Positions 1 to 12,085 of a stretch of DNA of 64,000 nt are shown piece after piece; the stretch's first letter is position 1, and each line of letters starts with the position of its first letter. Origin of the DNA: Mytilus trossulus. Its lineage: Eukaryota; Mollusca; Bivalvia; Mytilida; Mytilidae. Below the pieces are notes generated by a model. It made no database searches and was not told where the DNA came from. It saw only the letters and a list, made by a program, of their open reading frames with translations. The stretch covers positions 25,660,886-25,724,885 of the forward strand of contig NC_086374.1 in assembly GCF_036588685.1 (NCBI RefSeq), written 5' to 3'. The position numbers were made by a program, and so were the translations under genes.

Positions 1-1717
1 TATCTGTTTCAATAACATAAAGTTTAGCAGTGTCAGATTTTTCTGGTTCCGCCTTACATCCTATCCACAATTTCACATATGACTCCAATGATAAACTCCA
101 TGGATACTTTATACCAAGTTTAACAGTATTAATATGACATATGATATCACCATCATGGTCAAGGATATGCAAAGTATGATTGCCACAGTCTGAAATAATA
201 ACACGACCCAAGCTATCACAAACAACATCTCTTGGATCGAACGTCGGTTTTTGGTCCACAGATGAGGTTCCATTGTACGTAAATCTCAAACTTCCAGACT
301 GATCTAGTATAACCAGACGACCAGTAAACGCACCAGACTTGTCAACAACGCAGACATCTGAATTTGTGTTTTCACAGAGTTTGTACGGATACGTAAAAAG
401 TCTTTTTGTTCCTGCAAATTGATATTCAGATTTTATATTCTTATCTGACGAATATCGCACTACTTTTCTTTGACTGTCGACTTTGAAACTATAACGATGT
501 CCCTCAACCATGGACACTAAAATGTCCTTGTTTCCATTGATGTGAATACCTGTTGGGTATAGAGGAGAAACATCCAAAAATGTTTGAGAAGAACCATCAA
601 TTGTTGACACTGTTTGAATTATAGGGTCATCTGGACAAGTGACGAGAATTTTGTCAGCTGCTAAGTGTGCCATATCATCTGCAGTAACATTCAGTTCGCT
701 TACTTTCTGTAAATCGTCGTTGTGATGAACAAGCATTATAGTTTCACCACTAGAGCTTCCAATCCAAGAATATCCACCACTAAGCTGACACACAGAGGAA
801 ATAAATCGATAATCTGTATCCAAGACACCAGCAACTGATGTTTCCACCTTAACGCCATTAGTGGTTTCGCTAACAGTATCTCCACCATTCGTATTCAATG
901 AAAATGAAACGACACCAAGACAAATGTCTGCGTCAAGGTCACTCTTCTCGAAAGATGGCGATTCGATTGCAGGTACTCCCTGTGAGACATCTATTTTATC
1001 CAGTTTCTCTTTTGTTGAGTTGGCGGATCGAATAACTCCAATTCGTTCACAAGATGAAAGTGATTTGTAAATGATCTGCTGACAGTCCTTTAATTCCGTT
1101 TTAATTAGATTCAGATCCATTTCTGTTTTACACAGTATTTTTTCAGATGTATTGAAATGATCATCTAAGTCATTCAAGAGAGAGTCTCTTCTCTTTTCTA
1201 ACACTTTCTTTTGTACTTCTGTTAGTTGAATAATTCTCTCTTTCAAAAATTCAATTTCGGATTTCTTATGTCTTTTTTTAAACTTGGTTCGTTTAATGTG
1301 CAATGAAATTTCCTTTAGTGAATCGTTTTCTATTCCTGCAAGTCTCATTTCTAGTTCTTCTACCTTAACGTTATAAACACAGTCTACCTGTTGAAACAAG
1401 TGTCCAGAATGTGTAATGGCAATGCATTCCGAACAAACCAAACTTTCGCAGTTTTGGCAGTACATAATAACATCACTTTTTTCATGATCCGTACATTTAA
1501 TAAACTTAGTAAATGGCAGAGCATCTCGATTACCATATATCTGAATAATTTTATGTGACGTTGTAGCTTTTCCTTTCGAGTGAACTTTCCGACAATTTTC
1601 ACAAAGAAATTCTTGACATTCAAGACATCGAGAATGTACACTGACACTTGTTTCGCATAGATTGCATACTGGTGGACTTTCTATTAAAGACGAAATGCAC
1701 CTATACGGCTTTGCCAT
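1..1717 (-). CDS. B-box / NHL-repeat TRIM-like protein (partial, runs off left edge)
   Basis: An open frame of 572 codons runs from the ATG at 1717 to the window edge with no stop, so the C-terminus is missing. Two B-box zinc fingers follow the start. The first has C18, C21, C31, C34, C39, C42, H46 and H55; the second has C75, H78, C87, C90, C95, C98, H103 and H106. A Lys/Glu-rich coiled coil spans about residues 115-215. From about residue 290 the sequence resembles the beta-propeller half of bivalve TRIM56/TRIM71-like proteins (for example 'DPRDVVCDSLGRVIISDCGN', an NHL-type blade). There is no RING finger before the first B-box, so ubiquitin-ligase activity is not predicted from this part. 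The whole visible part is one exon, typical of the large molluscan TRIM-like families. Such proteins are usually cytoplasmic regulators, often in innate immunity; the specific role here is unknown. Confidence 0.85.
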   Translation of the reverse strand, partial: MAKPYRCISSLIESPPVCNLCETSVSVHSRCLECQEFLCENCRKVHSKGKATTSHKIIQIYGNRDALPFTKFIKCTDHEKSDVIMYCQNCESLVCSECIAITHSGHLFQQVDCVYNVKVEELEMRLAGIENDSLKEISLHIKRTKFKKRHKKSEIEFLKERIIQLTEVQKKVLEKRRDSLLNDLDDHFNTSEKILCKTEMDLNLIKTELKDCQQIIYKSLSSCERIGVIRSANSTKEKLDKIDVSQGVPAIESPSFEKSDLDADICLGVVSFSLNTNGGDTVSETTNGVKVETSVAGVLDTDYRFISSVCQLSGGYSWIGSSSGETIMLVHHNDDLQKVSELNVTADDMAHLAADKILVTCPDDPIIQTVSTIDGSSQTFLDVSPLYPTGIHINGNKDILVSMVEGHRYSFKVDSQRKVVRYSSDKNIKSEYQFAGTKRLFTYPYKLCENTNSDVCVVDKSGAFTGRLVILDQSGSLRFTYNGTSSVDQKPTFDPRDVVCDSLGRVIISDCGNHTLHILDHDGDIICHINTVKLGIKYPWSLSLESYVKLWIGCKAEPEKSDTAKLYVIETD

Positions 1718-2572
1718 CGTTTATCTTTTGATTAATGATTGTGAAAAGTGAAAACAGGGAAGATATTTATCAATATATATATACGAAGGATGCTGATTTC
1801 CTGTGATCAGAAATAAGTTCATATTTAAAAATACCGAGAAATACTTCCTTAATTGCTTTAAAATTATTGGATCACCAAAGTGATAATAACAATATCTATA
1901 TACGTCACATTGATATTTTGCAAACTTGAGTTCGTATTTCAAGAATTTCCAATTAGGATTTTCTTGTTTATTCTTCAATGCAGATTCATTCCACTTTGAT
2001 AAATAATGTTCGAATTTGTCAGGTTTTTTGGACTTCCCCTTTCTGAATTACCTCGGAGTTTGTTATTTTTGTTATACTTTTTTATATTCTGTAAAGAAAT
2101 AGCAATGAGACAGCTTCTTTAAAATTACTTTGTTGTTCATTGAACATGAAAGAGCTTTTCGGAAAAGAAATACGAATAAATAAATGCAACAGTATAGTAT
2201 ACCTTTGTATTAAAGTAATCGATTTGAGTGAAACAAATCCGGGTCACAAACCAAAACAGATTGAAACACATCAACTCAAAGAAAAAAATGTGGGTTGGAC
2301 CTGGTTTGATGGCTTGCAGGACCTCCCGCATATATGGCATGAATAAAAGTAATGCTTAATTGATAACATTACATGACAGGAATACAGTACAAATAAACGC
2401 AAGAATCCTTCAGACAAAGAAATACACGAATAACTAAACAATTGGCCTAAATCCCAATACTCATTGGTTTCTTATTCTACATTTAAAACCATTGCCCAAA
2501 TTAATTCTATTCACATAATTAGAATTTACCTGATAAAATACAAATAAAACTCATATCAATAGACTTGTCGTA

Positions 2573-2640
2573 CCTTCAATAATTCATAAACATTGTCGTA
2601 CATTCAATAATTCATAAACATTGTCATGAAGGTACGACTT
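2573..2640. repeat. Short tandem repeat inside an inverted pair
   Basis: The unit 'ttcaataattcataaacatt' occurs twice in tandem, about 30 bp apart. The block is bounded by 'gtcgtacctt' on the left and its complement 'aaggtacgac' on the right, so it can fold into a hairpin. Confidence 0.7.
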
Positions 2641-3159
2641 TCAATTATTCAAATACATGCCCAAGAGTGAGAATAGAAACACATCGATTCAGTTCACTGT
2701 ACGGTTATAACGAATGAACATTTATATGATTATATTTCCAAAACGAAAACATTTTGAAACGTTGAAATTAACAACCCATCAGACAAAATAAGGTGTTTTC
2801 AATCGATATACAACAAGAAATCACATATAGATAGCTAACAAATTATCACCAAGAGAAGTACAAATCGCTGTCTTTCTGTGTAGCAATTTTACTAGCAACA
2901 TTAGACAGGATGACTATCTATCATGGGGTCAACAGATGTTGTCATGTTCTTGGAAGCAAGATGTGATGTTGGAAGCAGTTGCAGGAGTTAGCTACCCTAT
3001 TATCGTTTAAATAAATGATTGTGGTTCCTTTGAGTTGACTTACACTTCAAAATAAAATAGGAACTTGTAAAATGTTACTCACAATAGTAGAAATGCGCAA
3101 GCAAAGTCATAATCGTACTGACATTTTTTATGTAAATAAACTCATCATAGATACCAGGA

Positions 3160-3235
3160 CTAAATTTAGTATATACGCCAGACGCGTTTTGTCTACAAAA
3201 GACTAATCAGTGACGCTCGAATTCAAAAAGGTTAA
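3160..3235. repeat. Mussel interspersed element, 'cgtttcgtctac' family
   Basis: It contains 'gacgcgttttgtctac' followed by 'gactaatcagtgacgctcg'. The same block recurs near 19830, 23770, 30380, 43200 and 52720. Confidence 0.7.
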
Positions 3236-3354
3236 AACATTAACATTCAATTGAACATACGTTAACAGTGTAACTTTAAATATAATGAACAATTTTGACA
3301 TTTGTTAATGGTCACGAATATCGTGAGCGAAAAGTAAAATAAGTCGAATGTAAA

Positions 3355-3620
3355 CTTTGTGTGCGCGTGCTTCTTATTTCATATTCGAAGCGTGTGTGCA
3401 CAAAACCCCTCATCTGATATCATTTTTCGGAGCGCGTTTGTAGGTACCTCTATTATCTCATATTCGAAGCGTATGAACACATACTTTATTTTATATATGA
3501 AGCATTAAGCGCATGTGATTCTATATCTCATTTTATAGTTGGATCATCTGTACACGTATTTCTATATCACATTTTTCTATTCAGATTGTCTGTAAACATA
3601 TTTCTTAATCACATTTTGTG
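3355..3620. repeat. Degenerate minisatellite
   Basis: Units of roughly 55-60 bp recur with the pattern 'catattcgaagcgtgtgtgcac' and 'tatctcattt', diverging rightwards. It lies just downstream of caspase A. Confidence 0.45.
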
Positions 3621-3766
3621 ATCTGGCGTCCCGAATTTGACGGACTTCTCAAATTTCCTTAATTTTGCGATAAATAAGAATGTCGTAAGATTACAATTTC
3701 AGTTTGGCGTCCTTTCAAAAAACAAATGATTTTCTACATTTCTTTTAGTAAAACATGCATTTTCTT

Positions 3767-6700
3767 TCATTGGAAGAATAATGGTCCACGTAAAGTAGAC
3801 GAGAACATGGATACTTGATTGGAATCTAAATAATTGTATTGGTCCTTCTTACAGCTGACATCAAAATTTACATCCTCAAGTATTGTCACTATATCATATC
3901 TGCAATGAAAAAACTTAAATAAACAAATAAATAAAATACTATGTCTAATTTACATCTATAAAATCAATTTTTAAGGTGATAATATTTTTTATTTGTGTGT
4001 GTTCTCAATAAAAAAAAGCTATCTAGAGTAGGGAACGAACTTTTTGTACATCAGTTGCTTGTACAAAAGAGTAAAAGCGGAGACAAGACTTTTTTTTTAT
4101 AAAGGAGTTAAATACATGCAACAGTAGTATACCGCTATACAAAAGACATAAATCGATTGAGAGAAGACAAATCCCGGTAACAAACTGAAACCGAGGGAAA
4201 ACATCAACCATAAGAGGAAACGAGGAAGCAACAGAACACTGAAGTGCAACAAAAACAATCGAACTATTAGATAACAGCTGCCATATTCCTGACTTGGTAC
4301 ATGTGAAATAGTATTGTGAGTTTAAGTTTCTAAGATATTTTATCATATGAGATATGGTATAATGAGCAATTGCAAGGATTCCTTCTGTTTACTGTTAGGT
4401 GAGTACAATGAAACTTAATGTTAAATCTAAATAGAAATGTGGCATAATCTGGTTAGTTTGTAAATGTTAGAACTTTTAACACTCTTTATTCTGTTACTTT
4501 AAACATAGTACTTTGACCTATAATATAACTTTTACAAATTATGACTTGGATGGAGAGTTGTCTCATTGCACTCATACCCCATCTTCATATATCTACTAAC
4601 GTCTACACTTACTGTCTACTAACGTCTACACTTACTGCTTAGAGTTTTCTTTAAGGTTTTCGTATAATGCATTGAGATACCAAGAACCTGTCTGTTCATG
4701 TCTGTAACTTAAGTATCCAGGCAATGTCGAATATCCAACTAGAAAATCAACGTCGTTTATCAGAAATCTTGATTTCTCTAATTCACCTGGTTTTGGTTTG
4801 GCATCTGTAGGAACAATACTTTCGGATCTTAAATTTTGATCTGGAATAATCAAACATAAAATATAAAGTTCCGTGAAATAACAAGTAATAACCTTTGTCT
4901 TACTCGAAGAAAAACTTATCAGGATATATATAAAGTTAACTGGATGTATGAACACTTGTTTAAATAATCTTACTCCACATCAGTTATAATTCTCTTTATA
5001 TGTTTTCGTGTGTGTTTTAACCATTTTTTGTGTCTCTTTGTAAGTTGGTTGCTTTTCATTGAGTTTATAAAAATAGCAAATGGTTTTTTTAGTGAGTTTA
5101 GGGGAAATTTTGTACATAATTTTATGATCGTTATATCTTGACTGTTGCATATTTTCTAAAAATAGAATCAATGACAATTATATATAATTCTGACATGACA
5201 GTCATATAAATTCAACACATCATGCAACAGTCAAATGCACAATGTTCTATTACAAAATGTTTTTTTAAATGATCAGTTGATATCGACCAACTAACCTTCT
5301 TCCTCTGCCTGACACGACTGTAGGAAAAATAGTTTTGGTTTTCCTGTTAAACTTGGACATTTTCCACTCCGAAACCGACGTATTTGTTTGTTAAGTATCA
5401 CCCGTAGACCATCACACCCGTATACTTGATTGACATTTCCATGACTGGATATAATACAAATAAAACTGTCAAATTTCTTGTGGTCTGTTTCAGTCATTAA
5501 TTTAATTTCCCATTCCATTTCCCAATGTTTAAGATTATCTTTTCTTGTAACTAAGTACCCCATTTCTAATAACAAGTCCTCCATTTTATCTGCAATGTAT
5601 AAAATAAAATTGAAAATGGAAATAGGGAAAATGTAAAAGAGACAATAACCCAAATCATGTGTTCAACTGCTATAATAAAGTGTATGATTTTTTAAGCAAA
5701 ATATTCTTAATTTCATTCCCCACATTTAAAAATAACCCATAACTAATGCCACTCTTTTATTTGTTGTTAAATGTAAAATCACAAAAATACTGAACTCCGA
5801 GGAAAAATCAAATCGGAAAGTCCCTAATCAAATGATAAAACATATCAAACGAATGGACAACAACTGTAATATTCCTGACTTGGTACAGGCATTTTCAAAT
5901 GTAGAAAATACTGGATTGAACCTGGTTTTATAGCGCTTAACATCTCACGTATACGTCTAGTCGTCTAGTTATACGTTTAAGAAAAGCATGTGTTCTACAG
6001 CTATACTAAAGTTTTTTTTTTTAGGCAAACGATTCCTACTTTTTTCACCACTTTAAACAAAATGTACTGTTACTACTCTCTCGTTCTTTGTAAAGTTACG
6101 ATTTAGGCAATGATATTGTTTTTGGTAGATGACCACACGGTCATTAAATACCATGCAGAGACACTCAGTGTTATGTTATATTTATCTTTACACGAATATT
6201 AACAAATTGTAATTTTTTTGTATTAATCCGAAACATAATTTGTAAATAGTTTTTATTTTCCAAAGTTTTATTCAAATGACAAAAACTTTAAAAAATTTGA
6301 ATGACTCCTTTATGTATTAATATGATAGGTGAAACATAGTTTTGACTTCTTTTTCGCGAAATAAAATGCTACAAAAACATTTTATAAATGCACCAAAGAA
6401 AGCTTAGCATTTCGCCTTGATGGTAAAATGCGTTAATATTGGAAAGAAACATTATACCGGTTTACTCGGCATTCAACTTTAATACAACTTTAATTTACGC
6501 AAAATGTAAAAAAATATTATTTTTGAACTAAGAATCGATCTCTTCACGGTGAAAACATATTCATACATGTTATCAAACATTTAATTTAATGTTTTACTTT
6601 GTTTTCATGATAGCACTGCTAGTTTATTCACATTCCTGAAATCTTCTCGTTATTATCAATATACCTGCATCAATTTCTGCCCCTGGTCTATCCTTGAAAT

Positions 6701-9700
6701 CATAGCTCCATGGATCTCCGGGAACTTGATAAAACTCATAGTTTGTCAAAATAAGGGCATGACCTAAAATATTTTGAACGAATAATTCAACAATTTTTTT
6801 AAGTACAATATACAATTAAGAAAGGCAATGGGGAATGTGTCAAAGCGACAAAAACCCGACCATAGAGCAGACAACAGCCTAAGGCCACCAATGGGTCTTC
6901 AATGTAGCGAGAAACTTCCGCACCCGTAAGCGTCCTTCAGCTGGCCCCTTAAAAATATGTACACTAGTACAGTGATAATGGACGTCATACTAAACTCCGA
7001 ATTATACACAAGAAACAACAATTAAAATTCATACAAGATGAAGGCAAACAGTCCAAGCTTTTGAAATTGTGCAGTTGCTTTTGTTTTGTCCTTTATTCTG
7101 AAGTAAGTTAATTGAAAAAATATATCAGTTTTAGAGGGAATAGCAGGTGTGACTATGTACGATAAAGTTACATTAAAACATTTAGCGATACTCTCAAAAT
7201 AAAAGGACAGTTTCGTATTTCTGAATTTTTCTCTACTGATAAGAATGTGATTGTCTCGACAGGTGTAATTGTATCTTGAACAAGAAAGGGTTTTGGATAA
7301 ACCGGTTTAAAGAAAGTATAGTTTAAATGCAGACAACTTTTACCTCTAGATTTTGAATCCATTCGATAATGAAATCCCTCATTATAATCCTGAAATTGTC
7401 TTACAAATAGTTCTATCTCCGTTCTAGAGTAGTTTCCAGTTTCCAGATTTTGTACTTTTTGAAGCAACTGTGATAAAAATTCTACCAGCGCACTGTAATT
7501 CCGATCACCTCTCATTTCCTCTATTTCGTCTAACAGGACCTGCAGTTCAGGTAGAGGTATTGTTGTTACTCCTGCAGGGTATTCAACTATCTGAGGACGT
7601 ACTGGATTATTCCGTCTTTCAAGTTGTTTCTTTTTCTTTTTATCCTTGTCTATAACAATCCAAGATTGAAACTAAATGTGTTAGTAAGATACGAATACCT
7701 CATCTCTACTACTCCTTTTAACCTTTTTAAACCAAAAATAAAACCTTTTTTTAAAGATATACCAATAACATTCTCCACAACTAAACCAGACTTTGGTCTA
7801 TAAGATATTGACATTTATATTTTTATACTTTCTTACACATACATTGCTTTAAGGCTTAACAAAATAATTCAAAATCAAAAACTGTCAAGATAACCTCATT
7901 ATGAGCTCTGTTCATTAATAATGATATGAACAAATACAAATATCCTAAGCAAGTTTCGTTATTTCGTTATATATTTGGTTCAGAGTATTTAATTGTGTCG
8001 TACGCATCAAAACCACATTTTTTATTTTCCAAGCTACATCATTGTCTCTTCTTCTCAGTCAATATACCATATTATCTTTATTTGATATTCATAGCAAAAC
8101 AATGAATAAATAACTGACATACATTACCTCCTGGTCCTCTAACCATTTTTCCAGTATTTTGAGGTTTCCCCGTATTCCCTGCAATTTGACTGGACCTTCC
8201 TGTATTACTAGCAGTTTTGTCAGATTTCCCGGCAGGCGTTACATTTTGACTTGACTTTTTTGTATTTTGAGCAGATTTACCAGCATCAACATTAGTTTGA
8301 TTACTCCTTCCGGTGTTTCCATTATTCTGAATAGATTTTCCGGTATTTGCAGGTTTTAGTGGATTCATTCCTTTCTTTAAATCATTTTGTTGTTTACCAG
8401 GTTTTTGTCCACTTTCTATGGATGTTTTCACAATATCAGCCGGGTTTCCTTTCATTTGACCATTGGGTTTATTTGGCTTATTGGCTGGTTTCGGCGTATT
8501 GGTTTGAGTTTTCTGTAAATTGTTTGCTTGATTTCCTAGTTTCTGCTGTCTGAGTTGATTTTTTTGTGAATTATTTTGCTGGTTTTCAGCATTTTGAGCT
8601 ACTTTTGGGAAAGTATTCGACTGCTTTGGTAGATTCTGCATATTTTGTTGCACTCTACTTTGTTGATTGACTGATTTCTGTGTATTTGGTTGTGATGTCA
8701 TTTTATTGCTGACCAGATTTCCGGCCTTGTCTTGGTTTTGCTGACCTTTGTTTACAGTGCTTTGCTGTTTCAATGGTGGAAGACCTTTTTGGTAGGAAGT
8801 TTGAGAATTGTTTGGTCGATTTTGTTGTTGTTGTGATTTTTGCATGTTGGCAGGGAGCATACCACTTTTCTGTCTTTGTGCTGGAATCGACTCTGTTTTT
8901 GTAGTTGATTTTTGTCCTGTCTGATTTTTTGAAACTTGTCCATCCGGTTGTGGTCTATTCAATCTTTGCTGTTGAGATTTTTTGTCAAGATCCTGACGCT
9001 CTTTTAAATTATTCAACTGTGCAGCCGGCATCGATTTTACGAGGTTATTTGTTGTTGTATCCATTTGTTTGTTCTTAGAAGAAATGATCTGAGACTTCGA
9101 CAAATCAATTTTTATTTTTGATGTCTGTCCAGGCGGAACAACATTTTGAAGTCCTTGTATACTCTTCAGCTGGCCAGTCGGCATAGATTTTGCTACATTA
9201 TTAATTGCTTTGCCGTTCCTTCCGTCGGTTTTAGAAGGAATTACTTGAAACTTTGACATTGTGTTTGGCATTTTCGACATCTGTCCAATATTTTGTTTTT
9301 GTCCAGGTTTCTTTTTTTCATCACCTGTTCCATGATTGTTATTTTGCATACTTCCCAACTTCCCAAGTTTTTGAACAGATTTGGAAGGTTCATTTTTACT
9401 TATTCTTTGTTGTGACTTCGATAACTGAGGTTCATTTTTACTTATTCTTTGTTGTGACTTCGATAACTGAGGTTCATTTTTACTTATTCTTTGTTGTGAC
9501 TTCGATAACTGAGGTTCATTTTTACTTGGCGAAGGCTTTATCTAATAAATAAAAAATAATTATAAAACACACTACAAGCAACAGTGTATACGCATCTTAA
9601 TATTTGTAACAAGATTGGACTTGACACCAATAATCAGTTGAAACTAAATATTCGTGCATATTCTTTTCTTGGTTCAGTTGAACTTTAATCTTGGTTTGAA

Positions 9701-10749
9701 AATATATACCAATATTGAGTCCTATTTCTGAATTTACATTTATTGTAATGACCTTAGAAATCGCAAATATTCAAAATACATTTTCTTTGTCTTGTCTTTA
9801 TATGAAAAATCTAAGACACAGTTTAGTAGATTTAAGCTGACATAAACAAAGTCTTTCGCAATTTCAAACTTTTATTTTTTATATATTTTCTTTCAAATAT
9901 GGCCATTTTGTAACATGCCAGTAATGGTGGCTTTACAAAACTTTCTGAATGCTTCTGATCTATTTTTTTTTTTTTTTTTTAATAATAGTCCTTTATTAGT
10001 TTGAATCTTTACAAATACGGTTTTGATACAACCATCCTAACTTTTCCTATATTACACTATTGTGACGTTTAAATTATCAAGATTTGTTCTTATAAAATTG
10101 TGCTGGTCATCTAAAACTAAGTATAATTTTTAAATATATATGTACATTCGTTGCTCTACAATCTGTCGATACCTGCATCTTGGCATTGCACAAGATCATG
10201 TTTCTCTGACTGTTCTGTTAATGACGTCTCTAAGACTAGGTGTTTTAAAATGAGATTGCAAATTATCCATGCAAAATTGACATTGTAGTTTTTTTCCACC
10301 TGTTAAGGAACTTTTGGATTTGTGCTCTTTGATATTATATGTATTTTGTCTGCCAAACTATATGTCTCCAGCGTACCCGAAGATTTTTTTTTATACCACT
10401 AATATCGGTCTACTACGAGTTTATCACACTTGAGCGGACTAGGACGGATATATATCATGAGCATTGTTTTTTTTCAAATGCACATTTTGATATTCCTATA
10501 ATCACAAGGTTGTAAGGAGAAAAATGACTGTAGCTAAGGCGTGAATGTTGTTAGTTTTTCATTACATGTTTTACACATGTACGTCCACCTCATATTTCTC
10601 ATATTTTCACAATAATCAGACATAAAATGTTCATATACTTATCCTTAAATGTCTAGGCCCCCTCCAATGAATGATTGATACTCAATAGTAAATCCAATTA
10701 CATATCTTACCATTGTTGTATTTTTTTGTATATTATTCTTTGATGCCAT
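3767..10749 (-). CDS. Caspase A: caspase-8-like protease with Q/N-rich N-terminus
   Basis: Seven exons: 10711-10749, 8128-9541, 7344-7649, 6665-6763, 5296-5589, 4636-4840 and 3767-3899. They sum to 2,490 nt (829 residues), with all junctions GT-AG and in phase. Residues 14-484 are a low-complexity Q/N/K/S-rich region. Residues 485-586 are a prodomain block shared with caspases B and C. Residues 587-717 are the p20 large subunit, with Arg612 (DRPGAEIDA), catalytic His669 (SSHG) and Cys712 (QSCQA in place of QACRG). Residues 718-829 are p10, with the S1-pocket Arg764 (LSYR) and GSWY. All key residues are present, so it is predicted to be an active cysteine protease cutting after Asp. 'PTDA' at 728-731 in the p20-p10 linker is a possible processing site. 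The p20 resembles caspase-8 ('GKPKLFFLQSC'). No canonical DED or CARD is visible. The Q/N exon joins only by splice logic, so the full-length form is inferred. Confidence 0.85.
4095..4335 (+). repeat. Interspersed repeat, 'accgctgttcaaaa' family (copy in caspase A last intron)
   Basis: It reads 'agtataccgctatacaaaag', then 'accgagggaaaacatcaacc', then 'cagaacactgaagtgcaac'. The same order of blocks recurs at 14625, 29835 (inverted), 52410 and 59572. Confidence 0.7.
5770..5970 (+). repeat. Interspersed repeat, 'atactgaactccgagg' family
   Basis: It begins 'aaatactgaactccgagga' and ends near 'tggttttatagcgcttaac'. It lies in a caspase A intron. Related copies are at 34525, 47995, 54775 and 61890, with an inverted one at 29545. 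Confidence 0.7.
6825..7035 (+). repeat. Interspersed repeat, 'gtcaaagcgacaa' family (5' part)
   Basis: It begins 'ggcaatggggaatgtgtc' and runs through 'catagagcagacaacagcc' and 'gtccttcagctggcccctt'. The 3' half present in other copies is missing. It lies in a caspase A intron. Confidence 0.7.
8128..9541 (-). other. Q/N-rich exon of caspase A (prion-like region)
   Basis: This single 1,414-nt exon encodes about 471 residues dominated by Gln, Asn, Lys, Ser, Pro and Thr, with degenerate 'NTGRSxQ' repeats near its 3' end. It enters in phase 0 and leaves in phase 1. The equivalent exon of caspase B (30927-30990) has the same phases but only 64 nt, so the Q/N tract looks like an expansion of a short linker exon. 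No hydrophobic or globular segment is visible. Confidence 0.8.
9387..9527 (-). repeat. 42-bp coding tandem repeat, about 3.3 copies
   Basis: Copies start at 9387, 9429, 9471 and a partial one at 9513, with essentially identical sequence. Each encodes the 14-residue unit KNEPQLSKSQQRIS, so copy-number change keeps the frame of caspase A exon 2. Confidence 0.92.
9962..10030 (-). repeat. Poly(T) run with retroelement-like 3' tail (antisense)
   Basis: About 19 T are followed by 'aataatagtcctttattag'. On the minus strand this is an A-tail preceded by an AATAAA-like signal. It resembles the tail of the insertion at 51620-51801. The target duplication was not resolved. Confidence 0.4.
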
Positions 10750-11739
10750 TTCTTCATTCTATATCATTCTAAAGACCAAGGCTACAAAATAGAAAAACCT
10801 ACATTGGTCTATTTAGCGTCAACCTAACGAGAAATTGTCGACTCTTCCAACAAGATTATGACGAAATGAAATCGACACTGCACAACATTAATGGTTACCA
10901 TCATGAATTGGTTGACTGATGCGATCACTATGTGTGTGTCTCTACTCACGACAAACACGATTTCGCAGTCTTAATTCTTCAGATACAAGTCGCCTGAACC
11001 TTAATATTCATTAAAATATAAACATCACGTTTATTTTATTGTTTTGCAGTTAACACTTGTACAAATGAGTTGGTGTGATGGAGCCCGAATATGGCTCTTA
11101 TTTTAACTTACATTTCCAAATTAGATTTGATTATCAATATCTCAATGTTTCAAAATAGAAACAATAACTAGATTGGAAGTATGTCCTTAATTTCAATTTG
11201 CGTATCATCTATCAAGTATTTTAAGGCGTCGAAAAATTATAATTTTCAACCAAATTCAGTTATAACAAGTCTTCTGTGTCACTATGTCTCTAGTGGAGAG
11301 TTTTCTCATTGCCAAACATATACGTTTTTCTTATTTTTCTATTTGGATTTAATCCTGGAAATCATATTCGTCGATTAAAAAAATAGCTTGTTGAAAAACA
11401 TCAAATCTGACTTGAATGATAAGTTTATCGGACATTGCTCTCTATATTTTCTAAGTTGAAATCATGAAGGTTGTGTCGACTTTTGACAATTTCTTTATTT
11501 TCAGCCTATTTTCGGTGTTAATGTCGACCTTTATAAGAAAAATCCCAAATTCACTTTTTCACATGAAACAATTTTCATCTTGAAATATTGAATTTAAAAT
11601 TGGGAGCAAGATATGGCCCTGATCCGTATTCTGTGCATTGATCACGATCCTGACTTAGATATAATATTTAAGACGTTTTTGTATCATATATACTCTGATG
11701 AAGAATGTTGTCATTGATAGTAGTGTATGGAATTGTAAG

Positions 11740-12085
11740 CTGGGAATGTAAAAGCGACAACCCGACCAAAGAGCAGAAAACAGCCCAATGCCACTAATGG
11801 ATCTTCAACACAGCTAGAAAATCCCACACGCTCCTTGAAGAAAATATGAACGTACTTGTTCATCGAAAAAAATGATGTCACACTAAAAACATATATAAAT
11901 GAACCAAATTTAACAAAACATACTCGACTAACAATGGCCAGAGGTTCATGACTAGGGACAGGCGCAAAAATGCCGCGGGATTAAACATGTTTAGTGAGAA
12001 CTCAACCTTCCCTATACCCCTAGCCAATGTATATAAACACACAACAATACGAGCACTACTTTATGCCACCATATGGCTTCAACAA
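11740..12085 (+). repeat. Interspersed repeat, 'gtcaaagcgacaa' family (near full length)
   Basis: It has the ordered blocks 'gaccaaagagcagaaaacag', 'ctaacaatggccagaggttc', 'ggacaggcgcaaaaatgc' and 'cctatacccctagccaatgt'. Confidence 0.7.

Larger units (their letters stand above)
1718..3766. other. Intergenic spacer between TRIM-like gene and caspase A
   Basis: I see no gene here. The spacer holds a decayed copy of the 'accgctgttcaaaa...' repeat family (about 2170-2310), a short tandem/inverted cluster at 2573-2640, one mussel 'cgtttcgtctac' element (about 3160-3235) and a degenerate minisatellite (3355-3620). Short open frames here lie within repeats. Confidence 0.6.

Noticed and set aside
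4632-4634. In-frame TAA that would end caspase A inside p10
   Set aside because: It overlaps a strong GTAAGT donor (4630-4635). The exon at 3767-3899 completes p10 in phase and ends LFFQ like caspase B.
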